A DNA stretch of 64,000 bases from Rhinopomastus cyanomelas (taxonomy: Eukaryota > Chordata > Aves > Bucerotiformes > Rhinopomastidae), in the NCBI GenBank assembly GCA_013400115.1, contig VXBP01004607.1:170834-234833 (forward strand). Direction: 5' to 3'. Shown here in pieces: positions 37,208-51,202 of this stretch. Within the stretch, counting starts at the first letter, position 1; each line of letters begins with the position of its first letter. The notes under the pieces were generated by a model. The model saw only the letters and a list, made by a program, of their open reading frames with translations. It was not told the origin of the DNA and searched no databases. The position numbers and the translations under genes were made by a program.

Positions 37208-40200
37208 TCATTTACAGAGAACGTGCTTATAGCTTTTTTAGAGGATTACTAAAAAAAAATCATGGTCATTTGAAGAAATTTCTCTAACCATATTACTTTC
37301 TATACTACTTGATCAACCAAAATATCAATTTGAAAAAGAATACAGAAGATTTATACGCTTTTCCACCACTTGTTTCTCCTCTATTCCCTCTCTCCCATGC
37401 TATATAAATATTAGCAAAGAGAAAACAGTAAAGGAAAGGAAGAAACAAAGATATTATTTAGTATAATGCACAAATTACCAATATACCCAGAATTTCCCCC
37501 AATTCACTGAAAAAACCCAACAACCCCGAAACAAACCAAACACACAAACGAGTGCAGCATTTTGGTTCTCCTGTCAGAATGGAATATGTTCAGAAGCGAT
37601 CCACACAAGTTTTCAGACACTGCTCAATCAGTTTAAGCAAATCTCAGCTCGAAAAAAAAGCTGCTGCCTACTGTCTTGCCACTACCTCGTTTTGCTCCCA
37701 TCTGCTGTTGTATCAATATTACAATTACAAATTAATCACTTCATCCTTACAGGCAGCCTCTGAACCAAAGCCTATGAGTATTACAGATACACTTTTGTTT
37801 TCTGTCTCAGCTTCATCTGACTTCACATGGTTGTCCGTGCTTTCTGAAGCAAACTGCCTGACCACTGTGACTTGCCTGAATCAGAAATGGAATCCTCAGG
37901 ATTTCAGCCATGGCACCAGAATCTGATGGTTTCTCCAGGAAAACAGGGCTTTCCCCACAGATTACTTTCACTGAAGATTCTCAATGGCTTCAAAATATTT
38001 TGATATATGGCTTGAGATTCATATGTGAGCTCCTGAAGTTACAACTACAGTCGAGAATAACACATGGACAGAAAACACTGCAGGAAGTGTGGAAAAGGAG
38101 ATCATGGCAAGGGCATGAAAATATACAGCATGGCTAGTTTAATCTGATTATGTGCAATGCATGTCTCATTAAAAAATCTTAGTAATCAAAGTATTGCAAA
38201 CAAAAAAAAAATTCATAGTCTTCATATTTGACTTAAAATTGGATATATGTTCAAGTCAATAAAGGATTAAGACAGTTATGTCTTTTCAGCTTTCTTCAAG
38301 CTTATGTAGAAAACATTTCAAATCCTAAGATAAGATTTCAAAGGAGAGCAGAAGGGAAAGAAGTATTTCACAACATTGCCACTACAGTAACAGATGGCTC
38401 TCGTACATTGGTTCAAAGGCATTACATTGATTACCAACCACTGGCACAATCAAAAACCCCCAACTTAAAAGTGTGGGATATTACTACCCATCTATTCAAT
38501 AGATGCACATTTTAAAAGTAAAAACATAGTTCTTATTTTTCTGATATACTTGTTTAATTAAAACGTCCTTGACATTTGTTTTCTGAGTGACACGGAAGGA
38601 AACATTTGCACAACCCATCAACTTGCCTCACTAGACTTTACAGACTCTCTCACTATATTAGTGAACGGAAATACAACAGAAAAACCAGAAACCTTTTAAT
38701 TTCAGCACGCTCTGTTTTTCAGCAACCTGTGAAAATTCGCCCAAAGTAAGATCCTCCTGAATCTGTATCATTACACATTCATACTCTGACATCCATGTTT
38801 TGCAGTCAGCTTTTAAAATGGTAACTATTAAATAATTTTGCAAAGCTACTCCCAACTCAAAGACACAGAGTAATACAATAAATCATGAGTGCAGTTCTTC
38901 TCTTGGATTTATTTCTTCCAAGCACGCTAGCACACGCAATTAAAAGTAATTAAAATGACTTACGTGTTTCCTAAATTCAATGCTTAGAGCGACCCCTACT
39001 GGTCCGCTACGAGTTCCACTAAAGACACACACCAGGAAAAACCATTGCTCCCAAGAAGCAAACCCCAGGTAACTTACAGAGACGAACCTCATATGAAGAG
39101 CATACATACTATATTCAAGTTACAGAATGACTGATACTAATAACTCAGAAGAGGCTGAAGTACTCCAATTAAAATAATTCGTGTCGTACATTTACATATA
39201 TGTATAGACACTGGTACATACATTTATTTATAAAATCAGTACCCATCTAGGATAAGCAACAACCAGAAACAGCAAAGCTTATAAAAAGTATGAATTCTAA
39301 GGGCATTTCTTTAAACATTAGGTTTTAAATAACGCATAGATGATTAGAACACAAAGTGTGAAATAGTTTGAACAAATAAAACAAGTATTTGTCCCTGACT
39401 TCACTTTAGCCAGGACAATTCAAGAATTTCGTAAGAGAAAGCACTGCTAATTCCCACTACTGAAGCTAACCTTTTCCTTAGAAAACTTCAGCAACAGAAA
39501 TATGATCTGTCTCTCTCTGCTCCAAAATCTCTGCAAATTAAAAAGTATTCTGCAGCAAATGCCAGTTTCGACTGAGTCTGAGTCAAGTATAGCTCTACAC
39601 AGGGATTTACAAAGGGTACCACTAGATACAGATGCTAAGGAATAGATGGAATCTGGAAGAAGAACCTGGACCTTGTTGCTACTCAGTGATCACCAGCAGG
39701 CTGGCCTGTATCCTCCCTCTCACTTCTGACCACTATTCTAAGTTGCTGAAACAAACAATCACAGGCAAAAGTTATTTTTAAAAAGCATTCAGCCAGTTCT
39801 GACTTAGAACTTCAAATCCCTAAAGCCTTCAGGAGAAGCTCAACATTTTATAGATACTTTATTTTTGCAAGTCATATTTAAATATTTACAAAGTTACACA
39901 AAAGAATAAAAGGGGGTAAAAACCAACAGTGACATGCTATAAAACATTTAAGAAGATTGTAATTTGGCTTTCTCTCATCCAAACATATTGTGAGCTTTAC
40001 TATTGTTTTCACTTAAATGCTGAGAACCACAACATCCACTGTAAAAACAATACAGATTTAGACATTATTCCTTAAAAAAGAATTTTAAAACAAACCTGTG
40101 GTTAAAAGCCAAGCACTCCAAAGTAATTGAATTTGAGAAATACTACTGTCCAGGTACAATTTAATCAACTTCTTTGGACTTAACACCTCAGGAAATAATA

Positions 40201-40449
40201 AAAGACTTATTTTTCATTTTCTTGTCACTGCTCAATGAAGCAGCATTCCAGTATTAATACGGGCAGTCTTGCTTTCTTTGATGCCAGGTCCTTTAAGTGC
40301 CATGTAAAACACAGAACTGAACCAAACACCACACTAACTGCTCTTGTTATCATGCTGGTAGGTAGCAGTGAAGGAAAGACAGGACATGAGCTGACAATGT
40401 GCGTTTGTAGCTGAGAAAGCCAGCTGTAACACAGGCTGCATGAAAATAA
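37208..40449. other. Intron 1 stretch, nothing recognised
   Basis: A 124-codon open frame (37552-37926 plus) is serine-rich and lacks a recognisable domain or splice context, so I treat it as chance. Confidence 0.45.
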
Positions 40450-40996
40450 TTGCACCCAGCAGCACGTTGAAGCAGGTGGCTCTGCCCCTCTGCTTTGCTC
40501 TTCTGAGACTCCACTTGGAGTACTGTGTCCAGCTATGGGTCCTCAGCACTAGAAAGACATGAACATGTTTCAGGAGGTCGAGACAAAGGCAAAACAAATG
40601 ATGGAACACTTCTGCTAGGAATTCGGGCTGAGACTTGGGGTTGTTCAGCCTGGAGAAGGCTCTCGGGAGATCTAATGGTAGCATTTCAATACATAAAGGG
40701 GACCTGTAAGAAAGGTAGAGACTTTTACTGAGGTCTTTATTGACAGGCCAAGGCACAATGGTTTTAACTTCAAAGAGGCAAGATTTAGGTTGGACATAAT
40801 TTTTTATAAAGGTGGTAAGAGTGGAACAAGTTGCCCAGAGAAGCTGTGGATATCCCATCAGTGGAAGTGCTAAAGATCACAGTGGACCCAATTGTCAGTC
40901 TGGTCTAGCTGAACGTTTCCCTGCCCATGGCAGGGGGTTGGACTAAATGATTTTTAAAGATCCTTTCCAACTGAAGCCATTCTATGATTCTACGAA
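40450..40996 (+). mobile_element. Older CR1 LINE, 3' end
   Basis: Diverged ORF2 C-terminus: LRLHLEYCVQLW near 40508-40540, then LGLFSLEKALG-like text in shifted frames, GSISIHKG-like, and a tail GCCCATGGCAGGGGGTTGGA, CTAAATGATTTTTAAAGATC and CATTCTATGATTCTACGA. Frames are broken throughout. Confidence 0.85.
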
Positions 40997-41981
40997 AGGT
41001 GATTTTTTACATTTCCAAAAGAAAGGGCCTATTGAAAACACAGTTTCTTCTCTGTGGTAGTATAATGCAATGCTAATGCTACTGCCAAGCCAGCAGTACC
41101 AGACAAACTACTATGAGCTGCTCTGATAAAACTACAGCTTTATATCCGTATTAGTTTGAAAGCCCTGATCTCTCTCCAGCAGTGCAAGACCACAACTGTG
41201 TCTGCATGGGTGTAAGCACTATTTGGCAGTTGGGGGATTTACACACTCTGCTCCTGTGTCAGACATGAGGGCTCCTGTCCCATGCTCTCAAGGGGCCTTG
41301 TCTCTTCTGCCCCCTGCTATTGCCTAAGAAGTCTGTACACATATTAGGCTCTCAGGTTAAAACCACCCATGAGGACATTAGTCAGTTATCAAAATGAAAT
41401 CTGTTTCCACTGCTTGGGTGATCCAGTACCGAGGTCTCCAGTCATCAGAGAGAGGTTACCTGACTACTAACTTGTCACCCCTGGGAAATGATAAATTAGC
41501 CCCAATGCTCTTCTGCAAGTCTGTTCACAATCTGTAAGCAGAATTATGATCTACTGTCTACAAACTAGATGTTAAGAACTACTGTAATGCAGGAGGTGGA
41601 AATCGGTTTGTAACTAGGAATGAGTAAATGCTGACTTGTGTTGACTGCTTACCGTGCACCTCATCATAATCTTACGCTGCTACCACAAGAAATACAGAAA
41701 CTGTCTGCCTGGGTCTTGAGGAATAGTAATGTTTCAGTGTAATCATATTTCTTGTTAGTGACTATGCCTCTCATATAGTAGGGATTCGTAAATCTGTTTG
41801 CATCAAATAATCCTGCTAAAATCAAGAAGAGCAGTAAAATACAAGGGCTTTACTCTTAATGTTCCGGTCAAAGGCTTATCATCACACTGCTGTGAATCAC
41901 TTTTTGCACTTAGTCTTCAAGATGCTGCAGAAAATTCTTTCATCATTTCCTTGGTCTTAAGGGGAGATACATCTAAATATA
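40997..41981. other. Intron 1 stretch, possibly old repeat
   Basis: Composition at 41160-41480 is less AT-rich than its surroundings and may be an unclassified decayed repeat. No family was recognised. Confidence 0.35.
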
Positions 41982-42315
41982 GAATCACATAGTGATTCAG
42001 GTTGGAAAAGACTCTTGAAATAACTGAGTTCAACCTTTAACCTAACTCTACCAAGCCCATTGCTAAACTATGTTCTCAAGTTTCATCTCTATACAACTTT
42101 TAAATATGTTCAGTCACGGTGATTCAACCCCCTGGGCAGCCAATGCCAATGCCTGATCACCCTTCCAATAATGTTTTTCCTAATGTCTAACCTAAGCTTC
42201 TTTTCAGGCTGAACACCCCCAACTTTCTCACCCTGTCTTGGTTAAGAGAAGTGCTCCAGCCCTCTTATCATTTTCCTGGCCCTCCTCTGGTGTTGGTCTC
42301 TTCTCAGAACTAATG
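41982..42315 (-). mobile_element. Old CR1 LINE 3' end
   Basis: Starts with the reverse of a CR1 tail (ATAGAATCACATAGTGATTC, then AGGTTGGAAAAGACTC). It passes through CCTGGGCAGCCAATGCCAAT and TTCAGGCTGAACACCCCCAA, both typical reverse-strand CR1 ORF2 end sequences, and fades at the CTCCTCTGGTGTTGGTCTC region. It is substantially diverged. Confidence 0.8.
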
Positions 42316-42384
42316 TGGGACATGACATGAAGAAATAGTCTCAAGTTCCTCACGCCGAACACTCACTTCTCTAAAACTTCCTTT

Positions 42385-42655
42385 CAGGTAGTTATAGGCA
42401 GCAATATGGTCTCACCTCAGCCACTTTCTCTCAGAATAAATAGCCCCAGCTTCCTCAGCTGCTCCTTACACAAGGCTTGTTCTCCAGACCCTTCACCAAC
42501 TTTGCTGTTCTTGTGTGGACGTGCTCCGGCACCTCAACGTTTTTCTTGCACTGAGGTGCCCAAAACTGAATACAATACTTCAGGTAAGGTCCCATTAGTC
42601 ATGAGTAGAGGTGGACAATCACTTCCCTACTCCTGCTGGCTACCTGGTTTGAATT
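42385..42655 (-). mobile_element. Old CR1 LINE internal fragment
   Basis: Reverse-strand CR1 text: GTCTCACCTCAGCC, CCCCAGCTTCCTCAGCTGCT, CTTGTTCTCCAGACCCTTCA, GTGCCCAAAACTGAATACAA and CACTTCCCTACTCCTGCTGG. It overlaps in ORF2 coverage with the copy just before it, so it is a separate insertion. It lacks the 3' tail. Confidence 0.75.
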
Positions 42656-43149
42656 ACATACACCAAGAATTAAGTGAGGCTGAACTACCTGTGAATGTCT
42701 GGCTTAAAGAAGCAACAGAGGACTAAAGATGCTGATTACAAATGTCTGGCAAAGTACACAGTTCGTAGCAAAATGCAACCAGTAAGAAGCACATAGGAAC
42801 AATGACTGAAGAGAGGAAATTAATCACATAACATCTTCTGAATCAGGGCAGACTAGGTCTCCATTACAAATGCGAGAAACCAGTAACAGAAGATGACACT
42901 GATCTCTGAGTAATAAAGAAAAAGTTAAACATCGTCTAAGCTCTGTAGCATTTCCACACCCCACTCCTGAAGGGTGTTATTATTCAGCACTTTTCTTAAT
43001 TAGCCTTTTTTCTGATTCATAGAACAGCAAATTGCAAAGCACAAGACCACAGGATCACCTTTACACAGACTGAATGTCTCTATTCTTTGTTCAACAGCTT
43101 GTGTTAGTGAGGATTGTTATGAAGCTCCTGCTCATTGTTTTTTTACCTA

Positions 43150-43760
43150 AACAGTCCTTGGACTGTCCTTGTTCAGAGACCCAGAAAACAGTGCAATTAC
43201 ATCACATTTCCCAGTATACTGCCCTCTCCTGTAGATCCTCTTTCTGCACACTCACATTTCTTGGAATGTGTTACCTAAAACTGGACATGATACTACATGC
43301 TTAACATACACTTCTCATCATCGACCTCTTTTTTACATTCACCTTTTGAAATCGTAACATGCATTTCCCTTTTCTGCAACAGGGATATCACTATGCTGTG
43401 ACACACCATAAGGCCCAGATCCTTTTCAGGAATATCTGTTACCTAACGTGTTGGATCTTACTTCTGGCTGCTGATTATTATATTGGTACCAGTTTCTATT
43501 AAATTAGCAGCCTATTTCCTTTTCTTAGATAATCTTTCCAATGCACCAAAAAGTATTTTTAATTCTACTCTTTTTGTCCAGCGTGCTCACAGGCACTTCC
43601 TCCTTGGTGTTGATGACAGATATTAAGTAATCAATTAAGTGTTATCCTTCGGGTCATTAAAATGCCATCTTATACAGGACCCCAAACAGACCCTCTGCAA
43701 TACAACCAAATTAATCCTTCCATTGTTGACATATGCATGGGCTTCTGTGTACCTAAACCA
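43150..43760 (-). mobile_element. Ancient CR1-like LINE fragment
   Basis: Weak reverse-strand similarity to CR1 ORF2: CTAAAACTGGACATGATACT, AAGGCCCAGATCCTTTTCAG and TACAGGACCCCAAACAGACC (compare 'GGACC...AACACAGACC' in RT of this family). It is strongly decayed; the boundaries are approximate and a different old LINE class is possible. Confidence 0.45.
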
Positions 43761-46700
43761 ATATATGTACCATATGTACCCATCTCAATATAAGGAGATT
43801 ACACTGACCACAGTACTTTGCTGGTTTTGATGTTTGCTCAGCGGCAACTGTTTTAGACAGTCTTCAGCACAAACAAAATTTGTGTTAACAGTATGCTTAC
43901 TGTATTGCACTAACTTGTACTTTCCACACCCAGACACATTTTTTAAATACGAAGTAAGAGAGATCTGCTTTACTGATGCACAAGTAGCATACACACGAGT
44001 GAGGGCACTGCAAAAATCTACAGTGCTTTAAGAAGTCATCCTACAAAATCTCCAATTCCAAGAAACAAAAGCAAACATACTTTCAAAAGTTGGTCTATGT
44101 GAAGCTTAAAAAAACAACTTTCCTTTTTTCTTTTTAGGTGCAGTATTAAACAGTGAGCCCTGATCCTAACCATGAATTTCTCTGAGAAACTGTAACACAA
44201 CAGTATTTTTCTCAATACAGTCAGAACATAAAAGTAAAGAATGCAGGCTCGTTGTAAAATTATGCTGAGCTATGCAAAACTGCTAAGCAAAGTGGAAGCT
44301 ACAGTGGGAAAGCAGCAGTACTGCACAGACTTGCTAGCGGGGTGCTCAGAGTTACACTGTCAGAAATTCCCTAGGTAAAACTAGAAATAGTTTGTGCTCA
44401 AGCATTTTTATAAATTCCTCAGATACCATTAATATTAATAAGAATGTATTTTAAATGTCTGTTAAATATTCAGGCATGTGGTTGTATGCTATGCTAATGT
44501 ACAATGGAATAAAAATATGCTCTTCCTTCAGGATTTAGTAGAAAATTTTTACTTTTTTCTTGCTCCCTTGAGGAATCCTTGCTAACTCAAACTAACATGT
44601 TGAAAATAACAAGAATCAAAGATCTGGCAGTTTTTAAGAACAGATTACTGACATGGTTTTGAATGTTTCTTAGATTAAATCACTAACATTAACACCTTCA
44701 CATGAATCGATTGGTGTCAGCAGAATTCTGAAGAGCTGTGCTGCAGGCTCCAACACCAAAGTAGTAATCAATTAAGGAAGTCGGCTGAAAAAAAATGATG
44801 CAAAGATCAGAGTTGTCAATGGCAAAATAATCTCACCTCAGTGCTGTCAAAGCAAAAAATGCTACATAATTATTTCACAAGAATACAATTCCAAACGAAG
44901 ATTTAGTAATCACATAATTGCCAAGTAACTACGGCAATTAAAATCTATAATATTCAAAAATCTATATTCTAGACCACAGTTATTATGTAATTTTACACAA
45001 GATGCATTTCAGCACAAGCAGGGGGTTTTTTATTATTGTTACGGTATTAAAGAAGATACTTGTTAAAAAAAAATCCAGTTATTTCATTTAGAGAGGACTA
45101 AAACTCCAAACTACTAAAACAAACACCAAGAAAAATAGATATAGTTTTACCAGGAAAATGAATTAACTTTTTTTTTTTACATGTCTTAAACTCTTTCCTT
45201 TCCAACAGAGAAAAACACAGCCACTGATTTTTGGCTGTATATCCCATCTGTAAACACTTCTAAAGCATGAATAACACTGCTTTGCGGGGCTGCTAGGTTC
45301 TTCTACCTGCTGAGTTAGCAAGAATGTCCACAGCAGGGTGTTGAGAAGGTGAGCATTAAATACCACTCAAAATAGGCTTCTCATTTCTCCATACTCTTTG
45401 TTTGGTTATCACCATCATAAGGGCCATGCTACATGCCATAGAAAGCTACCTGACACAATCGGTAGTGAATTCTTTACCTTCCACAAGCAAACCATCAGAA
45501 TCTATTAAAATTACTTTACGCTGATAGCACTAGAGACATGACAAATCACAGGCCAAGAGTCAGATACCAAAGAATGTGTCTCAGGGCATTGGGGCCAGGC
45601 CCATTTGCAAGCAAATGATATTGTGTGAAGCTGGCATGCTCAGTGCATGACAAACTGATGCAATTTCAGTACTGTCAGAGAACCTGGGTGAGATTTCTCT
45701 GATGCTGGCTACAGTTAGTGTACAGAATTGTGCAGAGTTCCCAGATTTGAATCACTTGAGGCCTGAGAGGGCTTCACTTGACAAGCCACAAATAATTACA
45801 CTACACTCTTTCTATTGTACTCTATTATTTTGCCTCTTATCTCTAGGCTTTGAGCACTCATGAACAAGCAAGGTCGCTTCTGTTTTGACCATGATGCAAG
45901 AAAACATTGTCCTTTTGTGATATGATAAATACAACACAGCCCTGCAGACTAAACATTTTTATCAGGCCCACTTTCCACTTTTATAAACAACAACAACTTT
46001 GAGAGCTTGTTAGAAGCATAGAGATTGGAAATAATCACGCAGGCAAGTTCATGAGCTTTTCACTTACAAGTGTGATACAGTTATCTCATTATTGAAAAAA
46101 CTCATTTGAGAAATGGGGCATTAAGTTCTTACCCTATAACAGATAACAACTGTATCTGTGATTGCTTTAAGTAGGTATTTACCCCCTTTCAAAATCAGTA
46201 ATTTTTGACAATTTAGTTGGCAAGTAGCAAAAAATATTTCTGGATACGCAGCTTGTTGCCAGTTCTTTCCCACACAACACATACACTAAAAATCTGAAAT
46301 AACGGCATTTTCTGATCTGGTTCGCAAAATACATTATTTAGAAAACCTTGGCAGGTAGGAAAGTTTCATGTTAGTGGCATTACCCTGGGCACTAAATTTA
46401 AAAGAAGACATTTGTAATACACTTAAAGAAAAAAGTAATTTTCATGGTTTAAGAAACTAACTTCTAGTCATCTTTTCTGAGTTCACAGAACAACTTCACC
46501 TTTCAGAAAAGATTCCTTCTTTATTCCACGGTCTAGGCCAAAAAAAATAAAATCAAGCTTTTAACTTAGAGGTCCATACTACAAACCATGTGGTTTTGAA
46601 GGGTTTAAAGTCCTTTTTCAGCTTTAAAACTACATTCACAGGATTTCTAAAGCTGTAATTAGATATAAACCACCTCGGAGTAAAGGAAAAATGAAAACAC

Positions 46701-49304
46701 TGACTAAATGAACACAGATAGAAAATATTCTACCAAGCACCTTAAAACTGCTTCCAATTATCATTAATGTATTCTCCTTCCCAATAAATATACAGTAAAA
46801 CTTCGGCACAAAAAGACAAAAGAAGATGCTAAAGCTGCAATTGTCTAAAGAGTATATTCTCATATTTTGTCCCTAATTCAGGCCACCACAAGGATTGTCC
46901 TATTGGAAAAGAGGCAATCAGTATCCTCAGTAACATTTCTGATGAGTTCTTAACATGTTTTAAAACACATTTGAAAATATTCTTTCCCTCTTCCCATTTG
47001 GCACTAAGAATTTAAGGCAAAACCTGGAAGTCTGACATCGTTTACATTTGTCTCATGGGAAGGTAATGCCGAAACTATCAAAAGGAACAGATTTTGCTAT
47101 AGAGAAGTATGAAAAGAAAATGATAAAAAAAGCAAACTTTGCCATACATCAGAATCCACTGGAACTTTGTAACCTCTGTGTCAAACAGGAATTTTTAAAA
47201 CACATAGAGGAAATGGTGCAAAGATTGTACTTCTACCAATCCTACAGCCACACACATCTCTATTCAATACCAAAAATAGATGTTTTCAGCATTTATGGAT
47301 TTTTTTTATGCTCACTACTACATGAAAATGAAAGCTTTGGTCTTCAGCTTTTAGAGGTAGGAGTATTTAAACAAAACCTAGCTTTTAAGCGTTCTCTATC
47401 TTTCTTTTAAGAGTGGAGTGCTCTGGAGTTTTATGTAACATATGTCATCATGGGACACCATTCCACATAAAATCTGGAAGGTATCAGAAAAGCAATATGC
47501 TGCTATATGTTGTGATTCTGTAATGCCCCAGATTCAATTAGAAATTAGGTATGTAATTCTTCATTACATACCCATTTCTTAGTACTTTTCAAGCAAAGAA
47601 AATATCATCAATATTCGCTGACATCACTAAAAATCTGCTAGTCCATTAATTTATTATTAAACTGAAGACATGTTCCTTATGTTTCCATATCTCAAAATAA
47701 CCAAAACTTTAGATTGTAATTAACATCACAACTTGACTACAAGGAAGACATATAACCAGGGATTCCTACTCCTGATAAGAGCTTGGTAAGTAAGTAAAGA
47801 ATACAGAAGGAATGCTATATGCAAAGAAACAAAATCCTGCAGAGAAACAGAAGACAGTTTGCTGAAGTACCTATGGTCACGTGTCATAAAAGCATTTCAC
47901 TGTAATCAACACAAACTTGCTGCTGAACAATTGACTTTTTCATCACGTAACCAAGATTCTTTGTTCTTATATAAAAGATTTTAGAAAATTTTTTAGAGTT
48001 TTAGAGTTCATTATTTTCCAATCTGGAGATGCTTAAGTATATTAAAACTTTCTGCCCTAATATAAAAAGGGCATCCATTTTTTAGAAATTAATCAATTAG
48101 AGAAGAGATGAGGAACACAAATAATAAAATAATGAAGATTGGTAATGCTTATCTCACCAGTTTCAAGGTAGACTAATGTGAGAAAAGACTTTTGAAGATG
48201 TTTAATGACATTTTCACTGTATTGAACAATTAAGTAGTCAAACAAAAATTTCTGGATAGACAAAATTTCCATCACGCAAATAACTACTGCCAAGTGTAGG
48301 CAACCTCTTGCAACAGTGATTGTTTTAAATTCACATATCATGTACACAATTCAACTGCTGTCACCTAGAGAGAGGCACTGGAGGTCTAGGTGTCATTTCT
48401 TATTATTTACTTACTGCAGATATGGTAAGCTGCAGCTCTGACATCCAAAAGCATGTTTTGAGATTTCCTTTTTACATTTTTTTAGAACTGAAGGTTCTTT
48501 TGAACAGGAGGTGGAGCTCTCACTGCACCAGCAGAGAAGGAGTTAGAGGAAACATGTTCTGGAATCGTGCTTCTTTCTCTTGGTACACTCTTTCTGTCCC
48601 ATTATATTTCAACACTTGAAAGCATTCCAGCATTACTGTTGCACCCCAAATATTTCAATTGAAAGAATCCTAATAACAGTACAATGTTTACTGGTTCTTG
48701 TAATGTAAAATGCTTATAAAACAAAATATAGGTTGAAATAACAGTAATAATTTGAAAAAAACCTAAAACTGTTCTGGAAAGAGAGTAGACATTTATACAT
48801 TTTTTAGGTACAAAATCTTTATCATCAGGACATCCAAGAGTAGTTTCTTAACAGATCACATACACTTCTCCTTTTGCTTACTATTAAAAATATACTGCCA
48901 TTTTCAAAGGGAATGACAACACTTTCACTTTTGTCATCAAAATCTCCTTCCAGAATGCTCAACAAAATGCCTTCCTCAGGCCACAGGAAGTTCAGACTTA
49001 CAGAAAATTGAAAATAAAAATTTGACACAAGTCCTCAAATAATTCTTGTAAACAGGAGAAACAACAGTTGCTCGCAGTAAAAGCATTCAAATCACACGTC
49101 TATGGTGCATACAGTCAAAGTACCACTGTACTCTAATGTGGCACTGAAATTCTACCACTGAGGGCTCTGCCACAGAAGCCTACCTTCTCTACGTTCTCCT
49201 CACGGCCAGAGCACCAAGATAACCTTTCTCCACCTTGGTACAGAGGAGCCAGCCTCGCTAACCTTTGTCCTAAACTCTTGGCCCATTGGGTAAGAAATAC
49301 AATT
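43761..49304. other. Intron 1 stretch, nothing recognised
   Basis: AT-rich. A patch at 45540-45780 is less AT-rich without recognisable similarity. The 120-codon frame at 47048-47410 (plus) has no domain. Confidence 0.45.
48362..48392. repeat. Inverted repeat CACCTAGA/TCTAGGTG
   Basis: Perfect 8-bp arms (48362-48369 and 48385-48392) with a 15-nt spacer in SNX24 intron 1. No function is evident. Confidence 0.5.
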
Positions 49305-49480
49305 AGGTCACTAAGCTGCAGTACAAAGTCCCATCGACTTCTTGCATGTTTCTTGTGAATCTAAAGATTAGAAGAACCACTAAGATTTACATAGGTCATT
49401 AAGCTGCAGTACAAAGTCCCACCAAGTTCTTACATGCTTCTTGTGAATCTAAAGATTAGAAGAATCACTAAGATTTACAT
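49305..49480. repeat. 88-bp tandem duplication
   Basis: Unit 1 is 49305-49392 and unit 2 is 49393-49480, directly abutting. Both start AGGTCA(C/T)TAAGCTGCAGT and end CACTAAGATTTACAT. They differ at only a handful of positions (for example TCGACTTCTTGCATGTTTC versus CCAAGTTCTTACATGCTTC). It is not CR1 and not part of any gene I can identify. Confidence 0.93.
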
Positions 49481-50559
49481 GTATTCAGCCTCCGTACAAG
49501 CAATCCTTTAAATTCCTGCACATAAAAAACTCATGAGTGAACTTACAAAGAGAGACAGCTAATGCCAAGAAGAAATGCATTCTTGTAAAAAAACCACCGA
49601 CACCATTCTTCAGAGAGACTGCAAACATTTAAATCTGTAAATGGATCAATATCTAGTGGTGTTTTCTAAATGATCATTTTTAATTGTAATCAAGAACTAT
49701 AATTGAGAATTTCTAGTTATTCTAAAAAGAAGCACCTATTATTATAGGCAGCCTTTAACAACTATTCCTGCAATATTAACTTAATTAACAACCAACTTAC
49801 TGCTAGATTAAAAACACATTGTCAGCTGCTTCTGTCATACACTGAAATTCCAAGATAATTTCATAAATCCCATGACAACAGTTAATTATAAAGTAAACAA
49901 CTAACAACATCAGACATCATAAAATTCTAAGAGCAATTAGAACGTGTTTTGTGGTAATAAGAAAAGGGAGAGATCCATTACATGTTCCCTTATGTTGCAT
50001 TTAAATCAGCAGTGTCTTCTCATTCCTGGAAAGTAAAAACACACGTGTGCTTAACACTACCTCTGTTGACAAGATTTTGCTAGGATCACAACTCGATGCT
50101 ACATGGGCAGAATATACAGGCAAGATCAGTTAAGCACATGCCTTCTGATAAAATAATTCCACTGGTCGCTTTATGTTATTAGAATAGTTTTGCCATCACT
50201 GCCTCTCAAGGATTCAATGGAATTCAAATGCATCTTTATTGTGGTGCATGTCTGAATGCTCTGCTACCCTCTATCTTTCTGAAAACTTAACTTCCTCATG
50301 AAAATCACACATCAGCAAATCCTGGGAGGGGAAATGAGTAACCGGCCTTCTGCAGTTATGGTTTATTGACTGATGTGTCAGCTTCTGGACTTTCACATGG
50401 TAAACTGACACAAGTAAACACACTGCTACTTCTTTATCCCAGAGTTCACCCCTCCTCAGAAATACACCAAAAGTGATTTCTTGCTCAGAGAAATCTTACA
50501 TGGCCCATTCCACTAGGATTTGATGACTGTGGAACAGGGGGTTTTGAGAAGTTCTCAAC
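49481..50559. other. Intron 1 stretch, nothing recognised
   Basis: AT-rich, with no repeat family or gene recognised. Confidence 0.45.
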
Positions 50560-51155
50560 AATTAAACTGGACCTCAGCTGTATCACAAGCATGGCCAGCA
50601 GATCCAGCGAAGTAATTCTGCCCCTCTACTCCAACGAGACTTCACCTGCAGCCCTATATCCAGTTCTGGAGCCCACAAGAAAACAAGGATGTGGAACTGC
50701 TTGGGTATTTTCAGAGGAGGGTCAGAAAAATGATGAGAGGTTCTGGAGCACTTCTCTTAACAAAAACAGGGTGAGAAAGTTGGGGGTGTTCAGCCTGAAA
50801 AGATGAATGCAGGGGGACCTTATAGCAACCTTCCAATACCTGAGAGTGGCCTATAAGAAAGCTGGGAAAGAACTATTCAATAAGGCATGTAACACTAGGA
50901 TGAGGGGTCACAGATTTAAGCTAGAAAGAGCAGATTTAGGCTGGACATTAGAAAAAAGTGTTTTAATCTGAGGGTGGTGGATTGCTGGAACAGGTTGCCT
51001 AGAAAGGTGGTAGATGCTCCATTCCTGCAGACATTCAAGGTCAGGCTTGACGGGGCTCAGAGCAATCTATTCTAGTTAGAGATATCCCTGCTTGGAGTAC
51101 GAGGGTTGGACTGGATGACCTTTGGAGGTAAGCTTCTAACCCAATATATTCTACG
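50560..51155 (+). mobile_element. Older CR1 LINE, 3' end
   Basis: Diverged ORF2 C-terminus: MASRSSEVILPLYSN at 50591, then GVFSLK and later FKLERADLG-like segments in shifting frames. The tail is TGCTTGGAGTACGAGGGTTGG, then GGATGACCTTTGGAGGT and a degenerate ATTCTACGAG end. It is followed after about 50 bp by a younger CR1. Confidence 0.87.
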
Positions 51156-51202
51156 AGTCTGTATACCTGTCTGTGTAAGCTGTCTACACTACAAAGTGGA
51201 TT

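Noticed and set aside
37552..37926. 124-codon plus-strand open frame, serine-rich
   Set aside because: No domain or splice support.
47048..47410. 120-codon plus-strand open frame
   Set aside because: No domain or splice support.
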